A stretch of DNA of 64,000 nucleotides, taken from NCBI GenBank assembly GCA_913054425.1, contig CAJXJG010000001.1, positions 1-64,000 of the forward strand. Reading direction: 5' to 3'. The DNA is from an uncultured Fidelibacterota bacterium. Lineage in GTDB: Bacteria > Fidelibacterota > Marinisomatia > Marinisomatales > UBA8229. A program made the translations under genes and the position numbers. Each line of letters starts with the position of its first letter. Positions within the stretch are counted from its first letter, which is position 1. Positions 38,610 through 46,848 of the stretch are shown piece after piece. Under the pieces are notes generated by a model. It had not been told where the DNA came from. It saw only the letters and a list, made by a program, of their open reading frames with translations, and did not search any database.

Positions 38610-39186
38610 GTTCAAACTTTTTAATCGCTTCAATAAAAGCTTCTCCTTCTAGTTGTTGAACTTTTGTTTTTAACGTATCCACGGTGTCATGGGAATCTAT
38701 ATTACATTTTTTCTGAATTAATATCGGACCACCATCGACCTCATTTGTAACAAAATGGATGGTACACCCCGTTTCTGTTTCACCATTTTTTAATACTTCT
38801 TTATGAACATTCGTATCCATCCCACCGGCATATTTTGGAAGTAAAGACGGGTGCACATTCAGAAGTTTGTCGCGCCATTCTCTACAAAACCCTGCGGACA
38901 AAATTCGCATGAACCCGACAAGAAAAACCAAACCAACATTATGACTCTTTAAAACAGTGGTCATTTCAGAGTCAAATTTTTCACGAGTTTTGCCTTTGTG
39001 GGAGATAAAAAATGCCGGTACGGAATGATTTTTCGCCCGCTCCAATATGTAGGCCTTCTTCCGATTCGAAAGAACCACAGAAACATCAGCATTCAACTCT
39101 CCGAGAGCAATAGCATCTAATATGGACTGAAGATCGGTTCCGTTGGTGGAGCCAAGGACGCCTAATCGTATCGTATTGGTATTCAT
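38602..39186 (-). CDS. purN: Phosphoribosylglycinamide formyltransferase
   Basis: PurN, 194 residues. The nucleotide-binding start RLGVLGSTNGTDLQSILDAI and the catalytic blocks VGFMRILSAGF, LLNVHPSLLPKYAG (catalytic Asn and His) and GCTIHFVTNEVDGGPIL (catalytic Asp) are all visible. It transfers the formyl group from 10-formyl-tetrahydrofolate to GAR in the third step of purine synthesis. It lies between purD and purH. The glycine-rich start is slightly unusual (GSTNGTDL instead of GSGSNLQ), but length and active-site residues are intact. Confidence 0.94.
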   Translation of the reverse strand: MNTNTIRLGVLGSTNGTDLQSILDAIALGELNADVSVVLSNRKKAYILERAKNHSVPAFFISHKGKTREKFDSEMTTVLKSHNVGLVFLVGFMRILSAGFCREWRDKLLNVHPSLLPKYAGGMDTNVHKEVLKNGETETGCTIHFVTNEVDGGPILIQKKCNIDSHDTVDTLKTKVQQLEGEAFIEAIKKFERI

Positions 39187-39255
39187 GTGTTCGGGTGTTC
39201 AAGTATTAACGTTAAAAAATAACCAGTGACAGCTAACACCTTAACACCTAAATAC
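39187..39255. repeat. Degenerate inverted repeat between purD and purN
   Basis: Arms GTGTTCGGGTGTTCAAGTATT (first 20 bases from 39187) and AACACCTTAACACCTAAATAC (ending 39255) are largely reverse complements. One arm runs through the purD stop codon. The sequence resembles the element between purN and purH, suggesting a dispersed family. The loop holds about 25 bases with no other feature. Confidence 0.5.
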
Positions 39256-40573
39256 TTTCGCGTTTTAATTTTTTCATATGCTCAATTCGTTTTTGAATCG
39301 CCGCGTTAGTCCCAATATCCGTTCTGTGAAACAACGGACCAGAAATAGATAAAACCTCTTTTTCTGCAATTGTTTCCGCTTCAGAAATCGTATCTGCAAT
39401 TCCCACAACGGCGATTGTTCGACTCCCCGCCTCTACTAGGATTGTTTCTTTAAAATCAACAGATGCATAAAATAACCTATAGTGGTTTTTGATTTTAGAT
39501 ACATCAATTGGTTCGCCTTTTATAGGATTGTCCGGATAGCCTTCCGGCACAGCATATTTACAAACGGTGGCTTTGGTTGAAAATCGAACATCAACTTTAT
39601 CTAATGTGCCATCAGTGATACTGGTACAAATTTCAATAAAATCTGATTCGAGTAAAGATAAAACATTTATGGCTTCCGGATCGCCAAGCCGGGCATTGTA
39701 TTCAATGAGCTTTACGCCGTTTGCTGTGGACATAAACCCACCGTAAAGGATTCCTTTGTAGCCTTCGCCGAATTTATCTTTTACCGCTTGGACGGTTTTA
39801 TTGTTGATTTCCTGTGCTTGAGAAATATCATAATCCGTTAAAAATGGAAGCGAATGATTGGCGTCAGAATAGGCTCCCATACCGCCGGTATTTGGACCCA
39901 CATCTTCATCGTAAGCGCGTTTGTGATCTTGCACGATGGGCATATGTTTCAACACATTACCATCACAAAAACTCATGAGTGAAAATTCTTCTCCGATGAA
40001 TTTTTCTTCAATAACAAATTTACCGTTATTATTTACTAATTCTTGACAATAAGCTAACGCTTCAGAGCGTGAATGCAAATGATCGCCAGACACTTTTACG
40101 CCCTTACCGCCGGCAAGACCATTATACTTTACCACATAATTGTTTCCCAATCTTTTTAAGAAATCTGCCACACCTTCCATGGAATTGAATGTTTGATATT
40201 TGGGTCCGCCGGGAATGTTGTATTCTTTCAGCAAATCCCGAGCAAACGATTTGGATGTTTCCAGTTGAGCTAAATCTTTTTTTGGGCCAACCACTTTAAT
40301 GCCAGCGTCCCAAAGCGCATCGGCTACGCCGTTTGCCAGGGGGTTTTCTGGTCCGATGATTGCCAGCGTTGCACCTACTTTCTTTGTATGGCTCACCACA
40401 AAACTAGGGTCGTTGAAATTTCCGATTAAGATTTTATCACAGAGCTCAGCAATCCCGGGGTTCATATTGGAAGCCAGACAATAAATCTCTTTTTCTTTGG
40501 GGGATCGATACAAAGCGCGGACAATGGCATGTTCCCTGGCACCGGAACCAATAACTAAAATTTTATTTTTCAT
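39248..40573 (-). CDS. purD: Phosphoribosylamine-glycine ligase (GARS)
   Basis: PurD, 441 residues, ATP-grasp fold. Family blocks include KILVIGSGAREHAIVRAL at the N-terminus, IIGPENPLANGVADAL, KYNGLAGGKGVKV, EEKFIGEEFSLMSFCDG, MPIVQDHKRAYDEDVGPNTGGMGAY and NARLGDPEAINVL. It joins phosphoribosylamine and glycine, the second step of the pathway. It follows purF and a small Gly-rich gene in the minus-strand locus, with a repeat-bearing gap on each side. Confidence 0.97.
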   Translation of the reverse strand: MKNKILVIGSGAREHAIVRALYRSPKEKEIYCLASNMNPGIAELCDKILIGNFNDPSFVVSHTKKVGATLAIIGPENPLANGVADALWDAGIKVVGPKKDLAQLETSKSFARDLLKEYNIPGGPKYQTFNSMEGVADFLKRLGNNYVVKYNGLAGGKGVKVSGDHLHSRSEALAYCQELVNNNGKFVIEEKFIGEEFSLMSFCDGNVLKHMPIVQDHKRAYDEDVGPNTGGMGAYSDANHSLPFLTDYDISQAQEINNKTVQAVKDKFGEGYKGILYGGFMSTANGVKLIEYNARLGDPEAINVLSLLESDFIEICTSITDGTLDKVDVRFSTKATVCKYAVPEGYPDNPIKGEPIDVSKIKNHYRLFYASVDFKETILVEAGSRTIAVVGIADTISEAETIAEKEVLSISGPLFHRTDIGTNAAIQKRIEHMKKLKRESI

Positions 40574-40583
40574 TTAATTATAT

Positions 40584-40610
40584 GCCACTAAAACACAAAG
40601 GAAACAAAAG
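40584..40610. repeat. Half-site of the pur-locus intergenic repeat upstream of purD
   Basis: GCCACTAAAACACAAAGG and the following bases resemble one arm (CCACAAAG-CACAGAG type) of the inverted repeats found in the other gaps of this locus. No matching opposite arm is obvious; instead a separate palindrome follows at 40611. It may be a decayed copy. Confidence 0.35.
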
Positions 40611-40626
40611 ATAAAAAGCTTTTTAT
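40611..40626. terminator. 16-bp perfect palindrome at the end of the small Gly-rich gene
   Basis: ATAAAAAGCTTTTTAT is a perfect palindrome that includes the stop codon of the minus-strand small gene. Its short AT-rich stem could give weak termination or pausing between purF and purD, though the palindrome alone does not prove this. Confidence 0.35.
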
Positions 40627-40820
40627 GTACACCTCAAGTCAATGCGATTATTTAATTTTACATGGATATAAATAATGATAAATATCATTCTTAATGCGGG
40701 TCCAAAAACCACACCCCTTGCAATCTCCATATTGCCGAAGGCAGTACCAGGTGAAATACCCATTCCGCTCCCCATAGCAAGACCCAAGCAAATTGGAACA
40801 TTCTTTTTATCTTCATTCAT
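40623..40820 (-). CDS. Small glycine-rich membrane protein between purF and purD
   Basis: A 65-residue ORF starting 4 bases after the purF stop, with TTAGG upstream of its ATG. It reads MNEDKKNVPICLGLAMGSGMG, then Gly/Ala-rich hydrophobic sequence and a second hydrophobic stretch (MIFIIIYIHV). It resembles small bacterial glycine-zipper proteins that start with a charged N-terminus plus an IPIGLALGxGxG repeat, but several of the expected glycines are replaced, so it may be degenerating. The function is unknown. Its placement suggests cotranscription with the purine genes without a known role in the pathway. Confidence 0.5.
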   Translation of the reverse strand: MNEDKKNVPICLGLAMGSGMGISPGTAFGNMEIARGVVFGPALRMIFIIIYIHVKLNNRIDLRCT

Positions 40821-40824
40821 CAGC

Positions 40825-42300
40825 CTAACCACAATTCCGGTCATTCGTCCGTATTGTTCCCATTTCTACAATTTTAGCTTCATCAATATCATTAGCCACA
40901 TAGTTTCCATCCAAACATGCCATGCAGGGTGTATCAATGTGGTGGTCCCCTTTCCGTGTAACGGCTTCAACTAAATCGTCAATTTTCTGATAAAGGAGCG
41001 CATCAACTTTCAGGTGATCCTGGATTTCATCTTCCGTTATATTTCCTGCGATGAGCTCACTTTTTGTGGGCATATCAACACCATAAAAACAGGGAAATTT
41101 TACAGGTGGACACGCTACCGCAAAATAAACCTCTTTTGCACCAAAGTCTTTAAGCATCCGGACAATTTCTCGACTCGTATTTCCACGGACAATACTGTCA
41201 TCCATAATCATCACTTTTTTATCACGGATTTCTGTTTCTTGGGGCACCAGTTTATATTTTACCGATTTCTTCCGCTCCGCTTGCCCTGTCATAATAAATG
41301 TTCGTCCAATAAAAGTGTTTTTATATAATCCTTCCGAATATCGCACACCCAACTCATGAGCAAAAGAAAGAGCAGACGTGTTGGCTGTGCTGGGTGCGGG
41401 AATCACAATATCTGGAATGATGTCAGGATATTTTTTCTTCCAGGCATCCGCCAGATTTTGCCCCATTCGCAATCGCGAGCGATATACACTTACGTCGTTC
41501 AAGGTGGCATCCGGCCGAGAAAAGTAAACATATTCAAAAATGCAGGGGTTGAATTTTTTTTTCGCCAGACGCTTGCTAAAGACCCTGCCATCTTCATCCA
41601 CATAAATAAGTTCACCTGGAAGCACAGTTCCTTTTGGTTCAAATCCCATAGAATAAAACATGGTGTTTTCCGACGCAAAAATATAATCTTTTCCACCGTT
41701 TCCATTGGATCTCTCACCTTTTACAAGGGGACGAATTCCCTGTGGATCGCGAAAAACAACAAGCCCTTTTCCGATCACAAGGCTCACCACAGAATATGCG
41801 CCATTCACCCGTTTAAAAATTTTGGTAACCGCATTACACAATAGATAAAAAAATTCTTCACTATCTTCAGGTGGGTTATTGGTGTGCAGCAAATCCGCGA
41901 AAAAATGAAGCAACACTTCTGAATCGGACGTGGTGTTTAAATAGCGGCTATTTTTTTGGGTAATTTCTTCCGCAAGGCTTTGGTAGTTGGTAAGGTTTCC
42001 ATTATGTGCCAAAGCGATACCGTAAGGAACAGACGTCCAAAACGGCTGTATTTCGCCATGACTAAAACCGCCGTGGGTGGGATATCGATTATGAGAAATT
42101 CCAATATTTCCTGTAAGCAATTCCATGTTGGTATCATTGAACACTTCTTTCGCAAGGCCCATCCCTTTTTCTTTATGCATGCGATCATCGTAGGTCATAA
42201 TCCCGGCAGCATCTTGCCCACGATGTTGCAGATGAATGATACTGTCGTAAAGTTCTGTTGCTACAGGTTTATGAGAGTAAATACCGGCGATACCACACAT
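40825..42300 (-). CDS. purF: Amidophosphoribosyltransferase
   Basis: PurF, 491 residues. Met-Cys-Gly-Ile at the start exposes the nucleophile Cys2 after Met removal, with no propeptide. The glutaminase part shows GNIGISHNRYPTHG. The phosphoribosyltransferase part has the PRPP loop VMIMDDSIVRGNTSREIV. Cysteine blocks (PPVKFPCFYGVDMP and DTPCMACLDGNYV) hint at the 4Fe-4S-binding, Bacillus-type enzyme. It catalyses the committed first step. TAATG overlap with the purB stop (one shared base) couples it to purB. Confidence 0.96.
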   Translation of the reverse strand: MCGIAGIYSHKPVATELYDSIIHLQHRGQDAAGIMTYDDRMHKEKGMGLAKEVFNDTNMELLTGNIGISHNRYPTHGGFSHGEIQPFWTSVPYGIALAHNGNLTNYQSLAEEITQKNSRYLNTTSDSEVLLHFFADLLHTNNPPEDSEEFFYLLCNAVTKIFKRVNGAYSVVSLVIGKGLVVFRDPQGIRPLVKGERSNGNGGKDYIFASENTMFYSMGFEPKGTVLPGELIYVDEDGRVFSKRLAKKKFNPCIFEYVYFSRPDATLNDVSVYRSRLRMGQNLADAWKKKYPDIIPDIVIPAPSTANTSALSFAHELGVRYSEGLYKNTFIGRTFIMTGQAERKKSVKYKLVPQETEIRDKKVMIMDDSIVRGNTSREIVRMLKDFGAKEVYFAVACPPVKFPCFYGVDMPTKSELIAGNITEDEIQDHLKVDALLYQKIDDLVEAVTRKGDHHIDTPCMACLDGNYVANDIDEAKIVEMGTIRTNDRNCG

Positions 42301-43643
42301 TAGATTAGATCCACCAATTTTGAAGAAAGACCACTATAGTTTTCGGGCGTTAGACTCAAAAGCGCACGCTTATTTTCATCAGAAATCTTTAATCCAGAGA
42401 CAAATTCATCCATAGACTCTGCATTAATGGTCTCCCCGTGAGTTAACTCTTTCAATTGCTCGTAAGCATCTGTTTTCCCCGATTTCCGTAAGATGGTTTG
42501 GACTGCTTCCGCCAACACTTCCCAATGATTGTTTAGTTCTGCAGACATATTCATTTTATTGATAGTGATTCGGCTTAAGCCTTTTAATATATTTTTTAAT
42601 GCCAAGAAAGAATGTCCCAGGGCCACGCCTTGGTTTCGCAGAGTTGTGGAGTCGGTGAGATCCCGTTGCATTCGGGAAACAGGTAATTTTACGGCAAGAT
42701 GATTCAGCAAAGCATTGGCGATCCCCATGTTCCCTTCCGCATTTTCAAAGTGGATTGGATTAATTTTATGGGGCATTGCTGATGAGCCAACTTCCCCGAC
42801 CACTTTCTTTTGTCCCAGAATGGCGCGACTAATATAAGACCACATATCTCGACACAAATCCGTTAAAATTGAATTTACCCGAACCACCTGATGGAGACTT
42901 TCTGCTAGTGAATCGTGGGGTTCAATTTGTGTCGTAATTAAGTTGGGCTTGAGCCCCAGTTTATTAATGAATCGTTTAGAGAAGTTTAACCAATTCACTT
43001 TTGGATAAGCCACTATCTGGGCAGACCAGGTTCCGGTTGCGCCGCCAAATTTTCCTAATAACTTGTGAACTTTAATTTGAGAAATTTGTCTATCAAGTCG
43101 CGAATAAAACACAGCTAATTCTTTTCCAAATGTTGTGGGTGTTGCGGGTTGACCATGGGTCAGGGTAAGCATAGATCTGTTTTTATGTTTTCGGGCTAAT
43201 TTTTTTAATTCTTTATTTAAAGAAAGTAGCATTGGTAGATAAACCTGTTTTAGTCCGTCTTGCCACATGAGTGAATAGGACAAATTATTAACATCTTCAG
43301 ACGTGAGCGCAAAGTGAATCCAGGGATGAAGTGCCTTTTCCACCTTTCCTTGAATGTAATACTCAATCGCTTTTACATCATGGTTTGTAGTGGCTTCAAT
43401 TTCTTTTACCTTTTCCCCTCCGGCCGAATTAAAGTTTTCATAGATTTTACGTAAGTGGGATTGTTCATTTTTGCTAAATGGCAAAAGTTCTTTGATTCCT
43501 TTTTCCTTGCCCATTGCTATGAGATATTCAATCTCCACTTTCAAGCGGTAGCGCATGAGCGTAGATTCGCTAAAATATTTTGAAAGTTCCGCTATGCTGT
43601 TCGCATAACGACCGTCAAGTGGTGAAATTTGGTGAATCAACAT
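42300..43643 (-). CDS. purB: Adenylosuccinate lyase
   Basis: PurB, 447 residues, resembling the E. coli-type long form (ISPLDGRYANSIAELSKYFSE at the N-terminus). Active-site blocks are TSEDVNNLSYSLM, TLTHGQPATPTTFGKELAVF and the signature GSSAMPHKINPIHFENAEGN. It works twice: on SAICAR in IMP synthesis and on adenylosuccinate in AMP synthesis. A Shine-Dalgarno AAGGA lies before the ATG. The 3' end of the preceding NTF2-like gene overlaps its start by 7 bases. Confidence 0.97.
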   Translation of the reverse strand: MLIHQISPLDGRYANSIAELSKYFSESTLMRYRLKVEIEYLIAMGKEKGIKELLPFSKNEQSHLRKIYENFNSAGGEKVKEIEATTNHDVKAIEYYIQGKVEKALHPWIHFALTSEDVNNLSYSLMWQDGLKQVYLPMLLSLNKELKKLARKHKNRSMLTLTHGQPATPTTFGKELAVFYSRLDRQISQIKVHKLLGKFGGATGTWSAQIVAYPKVNWLNFSKRFINKLGLKPNLITTQIEPHDSLAESLHQVVRVNSILTDLCRDMWSYISRAILGQKKVVGEVGSSAMPHKINPIHFENAEGNMGIANALLNHLAVKLPVSRMQRDLTDSTTLRNQGVALGHSFLALKNILKGLSRITINKMNMSAELNNHWEVLAEAVQTILRKSGKTDAYEQLKELTHGETINAESMDEFVSGLKISDENKRALLSLTPENYSGLSSKLVDLI

Positions 43644-44101
43644 TTTTCCTTAATTGGCGCTGAGTGGGTTAATGAGAGTTTCCATTTATCATTTTTTTTG
43701 CATACAACAGACTCGGACCAATTGCTTTCAGTGTTTTTGCCGTTATCATCAAATATAGATTTTAGCCTATAGACCACAACCGCTGTTTCAGAATAGACAT
43801 CAATATTTAAGAATTCAATTTCATTTGTCCGTTTTACATCTGTTGGTGTAAACAGATATTTTATCTTGTCTTTTAAATTCCAAATATTTCCATCTTCGAT
43901 TAAAATATAGTTCTTTGTAACCTTTGCTTTGTGGCCGTTTATATCAACATTTGATAACGTTTCGTAATCATCTGTTGTCAATTGAGTTATTTTAAGTGAA
44001 TCAATATTAGTTTGAGAAAAAATATTTACACAGACCAACAAACAGAGAACACAAAACACCCTGTGTGTTTTAGACTTTTTAATATTTCTTTCTTTGTGCA
44101 C
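43637..44101 (-). CDS. Exported NTF2/DUF4440-like protein within the purine locus
   Basis: A 154-residue protein with a predicted signal peptide (VFCVLCLLVCVNIFSQ). The C-terminal part (FLNIDVYSETAVVVYRLKSI and onward to NWSESVVCKKNDKWKLSLTHSAP) has the sheet pattern of SnoaL/DUF4440 proteins, a small ligand-binding or enzyme fold. No catalytic residue can be named. It is out of place between purE and purB and is exported, so it is unlikely to belong to the purine pathway. The region coding for its first ~22 residues overlaps an intergenic inverted repeat, which makes the start uncertain. Confidence 0.55.
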   Translation of the reverse strand: MHKERNIKKSKTHRVFCVLCLLVCVNIFSQTNIDSLKITQLTTDDYETLSNVDINGHKAKVTKNYILIEDGNIWNLKDKIKYLFTPTDVKRTNEIEFLNIDVYSETAVVVYRLKSIFDDNGKNTESNWSESVVCKKNDKWKLSLTHSAPIKEKC

Positions 44102-44109
44102 TCTGTGGC
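44035..44109. repeat. Degenerate inverted repeat overlapping the start of the NTF2-like gene
   Basis: Arms CCAACAAACAGAGAACACAAAAC (first 20 bases from 44035) and CTTTGTGCACTCTGTGGC (ending 44109) are imperfect reverse complements of the CCACAGAG-CACAAAG type seen in the other pur gaps. The element lies across the predicted signal-peptide codons of the minus-strand NTF2-like gene, so the coding start may be formed partly by repeat sequence. Confidence 0.5.
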
Positions 44110-44116
44110 CCTGATT

Positions 44117-44503
44117 CTAAACCCCAAAGATTCTTTTTATGGCCAACGCACAATTCTCCGGATCTAAAATAGTAAGCACGGGTGTATTGCTTGGCATTTG
44201 TAAGGTGGAATGAATATTCACCAACATATCTGTTTTATCAGAAAAGGGCGGACAGCCAATAGTTGGGAATTCACAGTTAGCAGCTACAAACCCGGATAAA
44301 GCATTGGAACGGCCGGCGATGGTGATATAAACAATATCCTTCTCATTTTCATTGGCCGTCAAAATATCTAAAACCTTCAAGGGTTGTTTGTGGGCCGATG
44401 CTGCATGCTGTTCCCAGGCAATGCCGTATTCATCTAATTTGTCCGTTATTTTTTTTGCGTGGGGTTCGTCAGATGTAGAACCCATTATTACAATTGTCTT
44501 CAT
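44117..44503 (-). CDS. purE: PurE, class II-type AIR carboxylase
   Basis: PurE, 128 residues from the ATG preferred here; an in-frame GTG/ATG region 10 codons earlier lies in repeat sequence. The start MKTIVIMGSTSDEPHAKKI and the HAASAHKQP block are PurE-like. The active-site loop is AGRSNALSG (63-71). Bacterial class I PurE usually has AGGAAHLPG, while class II enzymes (animals, some bacteria and archaea) have AGRSNGLGP. Class II enzymes make CAIR directly from AIR and CO2. No purK is present in the locus, which fits. The following CPPFSDK block is also of class II style. Confidence 0.9.
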   Translation of the reverse strand: MKTIVIMGSTSDEPHAKKITDKLDEYGIAWEQHAASAHKQPLKVLDILTANENEKDIVYITIAGRSNALSGFVAANCEFPTIGCPPFSDKTDMLVNIHSTLQMPSNTPVLTILDPENCALAIKRIFGV

Positions 44504-44510
44504 AATTAAT

Positions 44511-44568
44511 AACCACAGGACCAAAGAGCGCACAGTGATAATCTCGGCGCTTTTGTGTCTTCGTGGTT
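44511..44568. repeat. Degenerate inverted repeat between purC and purE
   Basis: AACCACAGGACCAAAGAGCGC (first 20 bases from 44511) pairs imperfectly with GCGCTTTTGTGTCTTCGTGG up to 44568. The outer and inner ends match best. One arm reaches the purC stop codon. It is the same general type as the elements in the purQ-purM and purM-purL gaps. Confidence 0.5.
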
Positions 44569-45554
44569 TACAGAACTCCTTTTAAGTTTTCATTAATTCG
44601 GTCATTCATAGCCTTCCCAGAATCAGGGAATGGAAACACACCGCCCGTAATGGTTTCGTATAAATAGATGTAGCGACTCGACAGTTCGGTGACTAATTCT
44701 TCCGGTGCTTTCGGCAATGTTTCATCGTTGTAGGGATCGCAATTATCTATAAACCACAGTCGTAAAAATTCTTTATCAATGTTTTGTGGTTCTTGTCCGG
44801 CTGCCATGCGTTCATCGTACGTTTTGGCTATCCAATATCGGCTGGAATCAGGCGTGTGGATTTCATCAATAAGCATAATATTTCCACCCACATCCCTGCC
44901 CATTTCATATTTAGTGTCCACCAAAATCATGCCGTTTTCCGCAGCTTTCTTTTGTCCGAAGGTAAAAAGCGCCAACGCCTTTTTACTGCAATAATCCCAG
45001 TCTTCTTGTTTCATCCAGCCTTCGCTGACAATTTCATCTGGAGCGATGGGACGATCGTGATGCTCTTCTTTGGTGGTAGGTGTAAGCATATTGGCATCCA
45101 ACTTCTGATTTTTAATCAACCCTTCAGGTAAATCATTTCCGCAATATTCTCTGTCGCCGTTATTATAAACCGTCCAAAGGGATGTGCTCGTGCTGCCTGT
45201 AATGTGTCCGCGAACCACAAATTCAATGGGGAAAACATCACACTTTTTCGCGAGTGTTACATTGGGATCGGGTATGGAAATTATATGATTAGGAACAATA
45301 TGTTTCGTTTGCTCAAACCACCACGCGCTGGTGAGATTTAACACCTGACCCTTAAATGGAATGGAAGCAAGTACGCGATCGAAAGCGCTTTGGCGATCTG
45401 TGGTAATAAGAGCCACTTTATCGCCAAAATCATACTGGTCTCTGACCTTCCCCGTGCGCTTGGATCCGCCGGGAAAAGCCGTTTCGGTTAAGGTGTTATT
45501 CAGTTCTGCCTTGATTCGGATTTTATAATGTTTAGTTGATTCGATAGCATTCAT
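44568..45554 (-). CDS. purC: Phosphoribosylaminoimidazole-succinocarboxamide synthase (SAICAR synthetase)
   Basis: PurC, 328 residues, the long single-domain form like that of yeast. Blocks are RTGKVRDQYDFGDKVALITTDRQSAFDRVLASIPFKGQVLN, FVVRGHITGSTSTSLW, GLIKNQKLDANMLTPTTKEEHHDRP and LVDTKYEMGRD. It joins aspartate to CAIR. ATG at 45554 is preferred over one at 45611, because the extra 19 residues look unrelated and would extend further into purQ; even so the two genes overlap by 23 bases, indicating tight coupling. Confidence 0.95.
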   Translation of the reverse strand: MNAIESTKHYKIRIKAELNNTLTETAFPGGSKRTGKVRDQYDFGDKVALITTDRQSAFDRVLASIPFKGQVLNLTSAWWFEQTKHIVPNHIISIPDPNVTLAKKCDVFPIEFVVRGHITGSTSTSLWTVYNNGDREYCGNDLPEGLIKNQKLDANMLTPTTKEEHHDRPIAPDEIVSEGWMKQEDWDYCSKKALALFTFGQKKAAENGMILVDTKYEMGRDVGGNIMLIDEIHTPDSSRYWIAKTYDERMAAGQEPQNIDKEFLRLWFIDNCDPYNDETLPKAPEELVTELSSRYIYLYETITGGVFPFPDSGKAMNDRINENLKGVL

Positions 45555-46788
45555 GAGAAAGTGGATTGAATAATATGTGTGAGTACAAAATTTGTTTAAA
45601 AACAGTTTCAAAATTACCGCTACTAACGGTTATTGTCCATAAAATACCCCGTTTTAATTTAGTTATTCCGACAATTTCAAATCGCTCTGTCAGGGCTTCG
45701 AGTTTCGCCCGTCCGATTATATCTTCTTTTTGTTGAACTAATAGAGAGGCGGTGTTTTCCTCTGATACGATTTTGCCGATGAATTCTTTATTAGAATTAT
45801 AGAGTTCGCCCGTTTTATCAATTTTTTGTAGGATGGATTCTGGCTCGCCGTTCGTAGATATTTCCCAATGGGTTTGCCGAGAAATTGATACATCAAAACC
45901 TAAATGATCCAGCGCATTATGAACAGATGACGCTTCATTATCCGTAATTATCATATCAATAATCCATTCGGTTGAATAAACGCTGGATTTATAATTTTTA
46001 ACTTCATAATGGGGACGGTTAAAAGATAATGTGTGGTTGGTAACAGGGTTTCCGTTTTCGATAAAATCTTTTATGGAGGAAAAAATAGCATCCCCATTTT
46101 CCGTCCGCTCGGGGTGGGGCATCATGGCCATAACATTCCCTTGAGCATTACACGCTGCCGCTAAATTGTGCACGGATCCGTTGGGATTGGTAGGGAACTC
46201 GTCAACAATATTTCCTTCATCATCACAATAACGAAAAACTGTTTGATTGTTAGAAATCATTTTTTCCAGCAATTCATTGGGGATAATAAATCGACCTTCA
46301 CCGTGAGCCAAGGGAATATTGATAAAGTCACCAGATTTCAAATGGCGCGTAAATGCACAGCGGTGAGAAGGCGCAGACATTTGCAAATTTGCCCAGGTAT
46401 TATAATAACCAACGCCAAGCACATGACCGGATTTAACTCGTTTGTTATCGGTGAGCGCAATCCCAATGCGGTGATTTTCCAACCCCGGGACGAGTCCGCT
46501 TTCTACTAAAATTTGCGCCCCATTGCAAATACCGAGAACCGGTTTTCCTTTTTTGGCTTCAACCTTGATTTGTTTCATAATGGGATCCAATGCGGCAATC
46601 ACGCCGGCCCGGGAACGGTCTTCGTATGCGAACCCACCTACAATAATATATCCATCAAAACCCGGCAATTTTTTTGGTGGCTCATTCCACAAAAATTCTA
46701 CAGGATTTAACCCCACACGATGGCAGGCCATAATTGTTTCCCGCTCTGTGTTGGAACCGGGAAATTGAATGATTGCTATTTTTGCCAC
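45532..46788 (-). CDS. purQ: FGAM synthase glutaminase PurQ with C-terminal PurS-like fusion
   Basis: The first ~265 residues are PurQ: KIAIIQFPGSNTERETI, PVLGICNGAQILVESGLVPG with nucleophile Cys88, and the terminal MPHPERTE with His225 and Glu227. The last ~150 residues (about 272-418) are not part of PurQ. Two units can be seen: one with WIIDMIITDNEASSVHNALDHLGFDV and one ending FKQILYSHILFNPLSHECYRIN, the latter like the PurS ending LLANPVIEDYRIE. PurS normally is a separate ~80-residue protein, and the N-terminus of large PurL mimics a PurS dimer. The start is GTG at 46788 or 46797, within a repeat arm. No separate purS exists in the locus. Confidence 0.88.
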   Translation of the reverse strand: MAKIAIIQFPGSNTERETIMACHRVGLNPVEFLWNEPPKKLPGFDGYIIVGGFAYEDRSRAGVIAALDPIMKQIKVEAKKGKPVLGICNGAQILVESGLVPGLENHRIGIALTDNKRVKSGHVLGVGYYNTWANLQMSAPSHRCAFTRHLKSGDFINIPLAHGEGRFIIPNELLEKMISNNQTVFRYCDDEGNIVDEFPTNPNGSVHNLAAACNAQGNVMAMMPHPERTENGDAIFSSIKDFIENGNPVTNHTLSFNRPHYEVKNYKSSVYSTEWIIDMIITDNEASSVHNALDHLGFDVSISRQTHWEISTNGEPESILQKIDKTGELYNSNKEFIGKIVSEENTASLLVQQKEDIIGRAKLEALTERFEIVGITKLKRGILWTITVSSGNFETVFKQILYSHILFNPLSHECYRIN

Positions 46789-46848
46789 AAAGCTCACAGA
46801 GAAAACTTCCTATATATTTTTCTCTTAATACTCTGTGTGCTCTGTGGC
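46784..46848. repeat. Inverted repeat between purQ and purM
   Basis: GCCACAAAGCTCACAGAG (46784 onward) and CTCTGTGTGCTCTGTGGC (ending 46848) are nearly perfect reverse complements separated by about 30 AT-rich bases. This is the best preserved copy of the CCACAGAG-type element in the locus. One arm contains the possible GTG start codons of purQ, so a hairpin here could hide or expose the purQ ribosome site. Confidence 0.65.
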
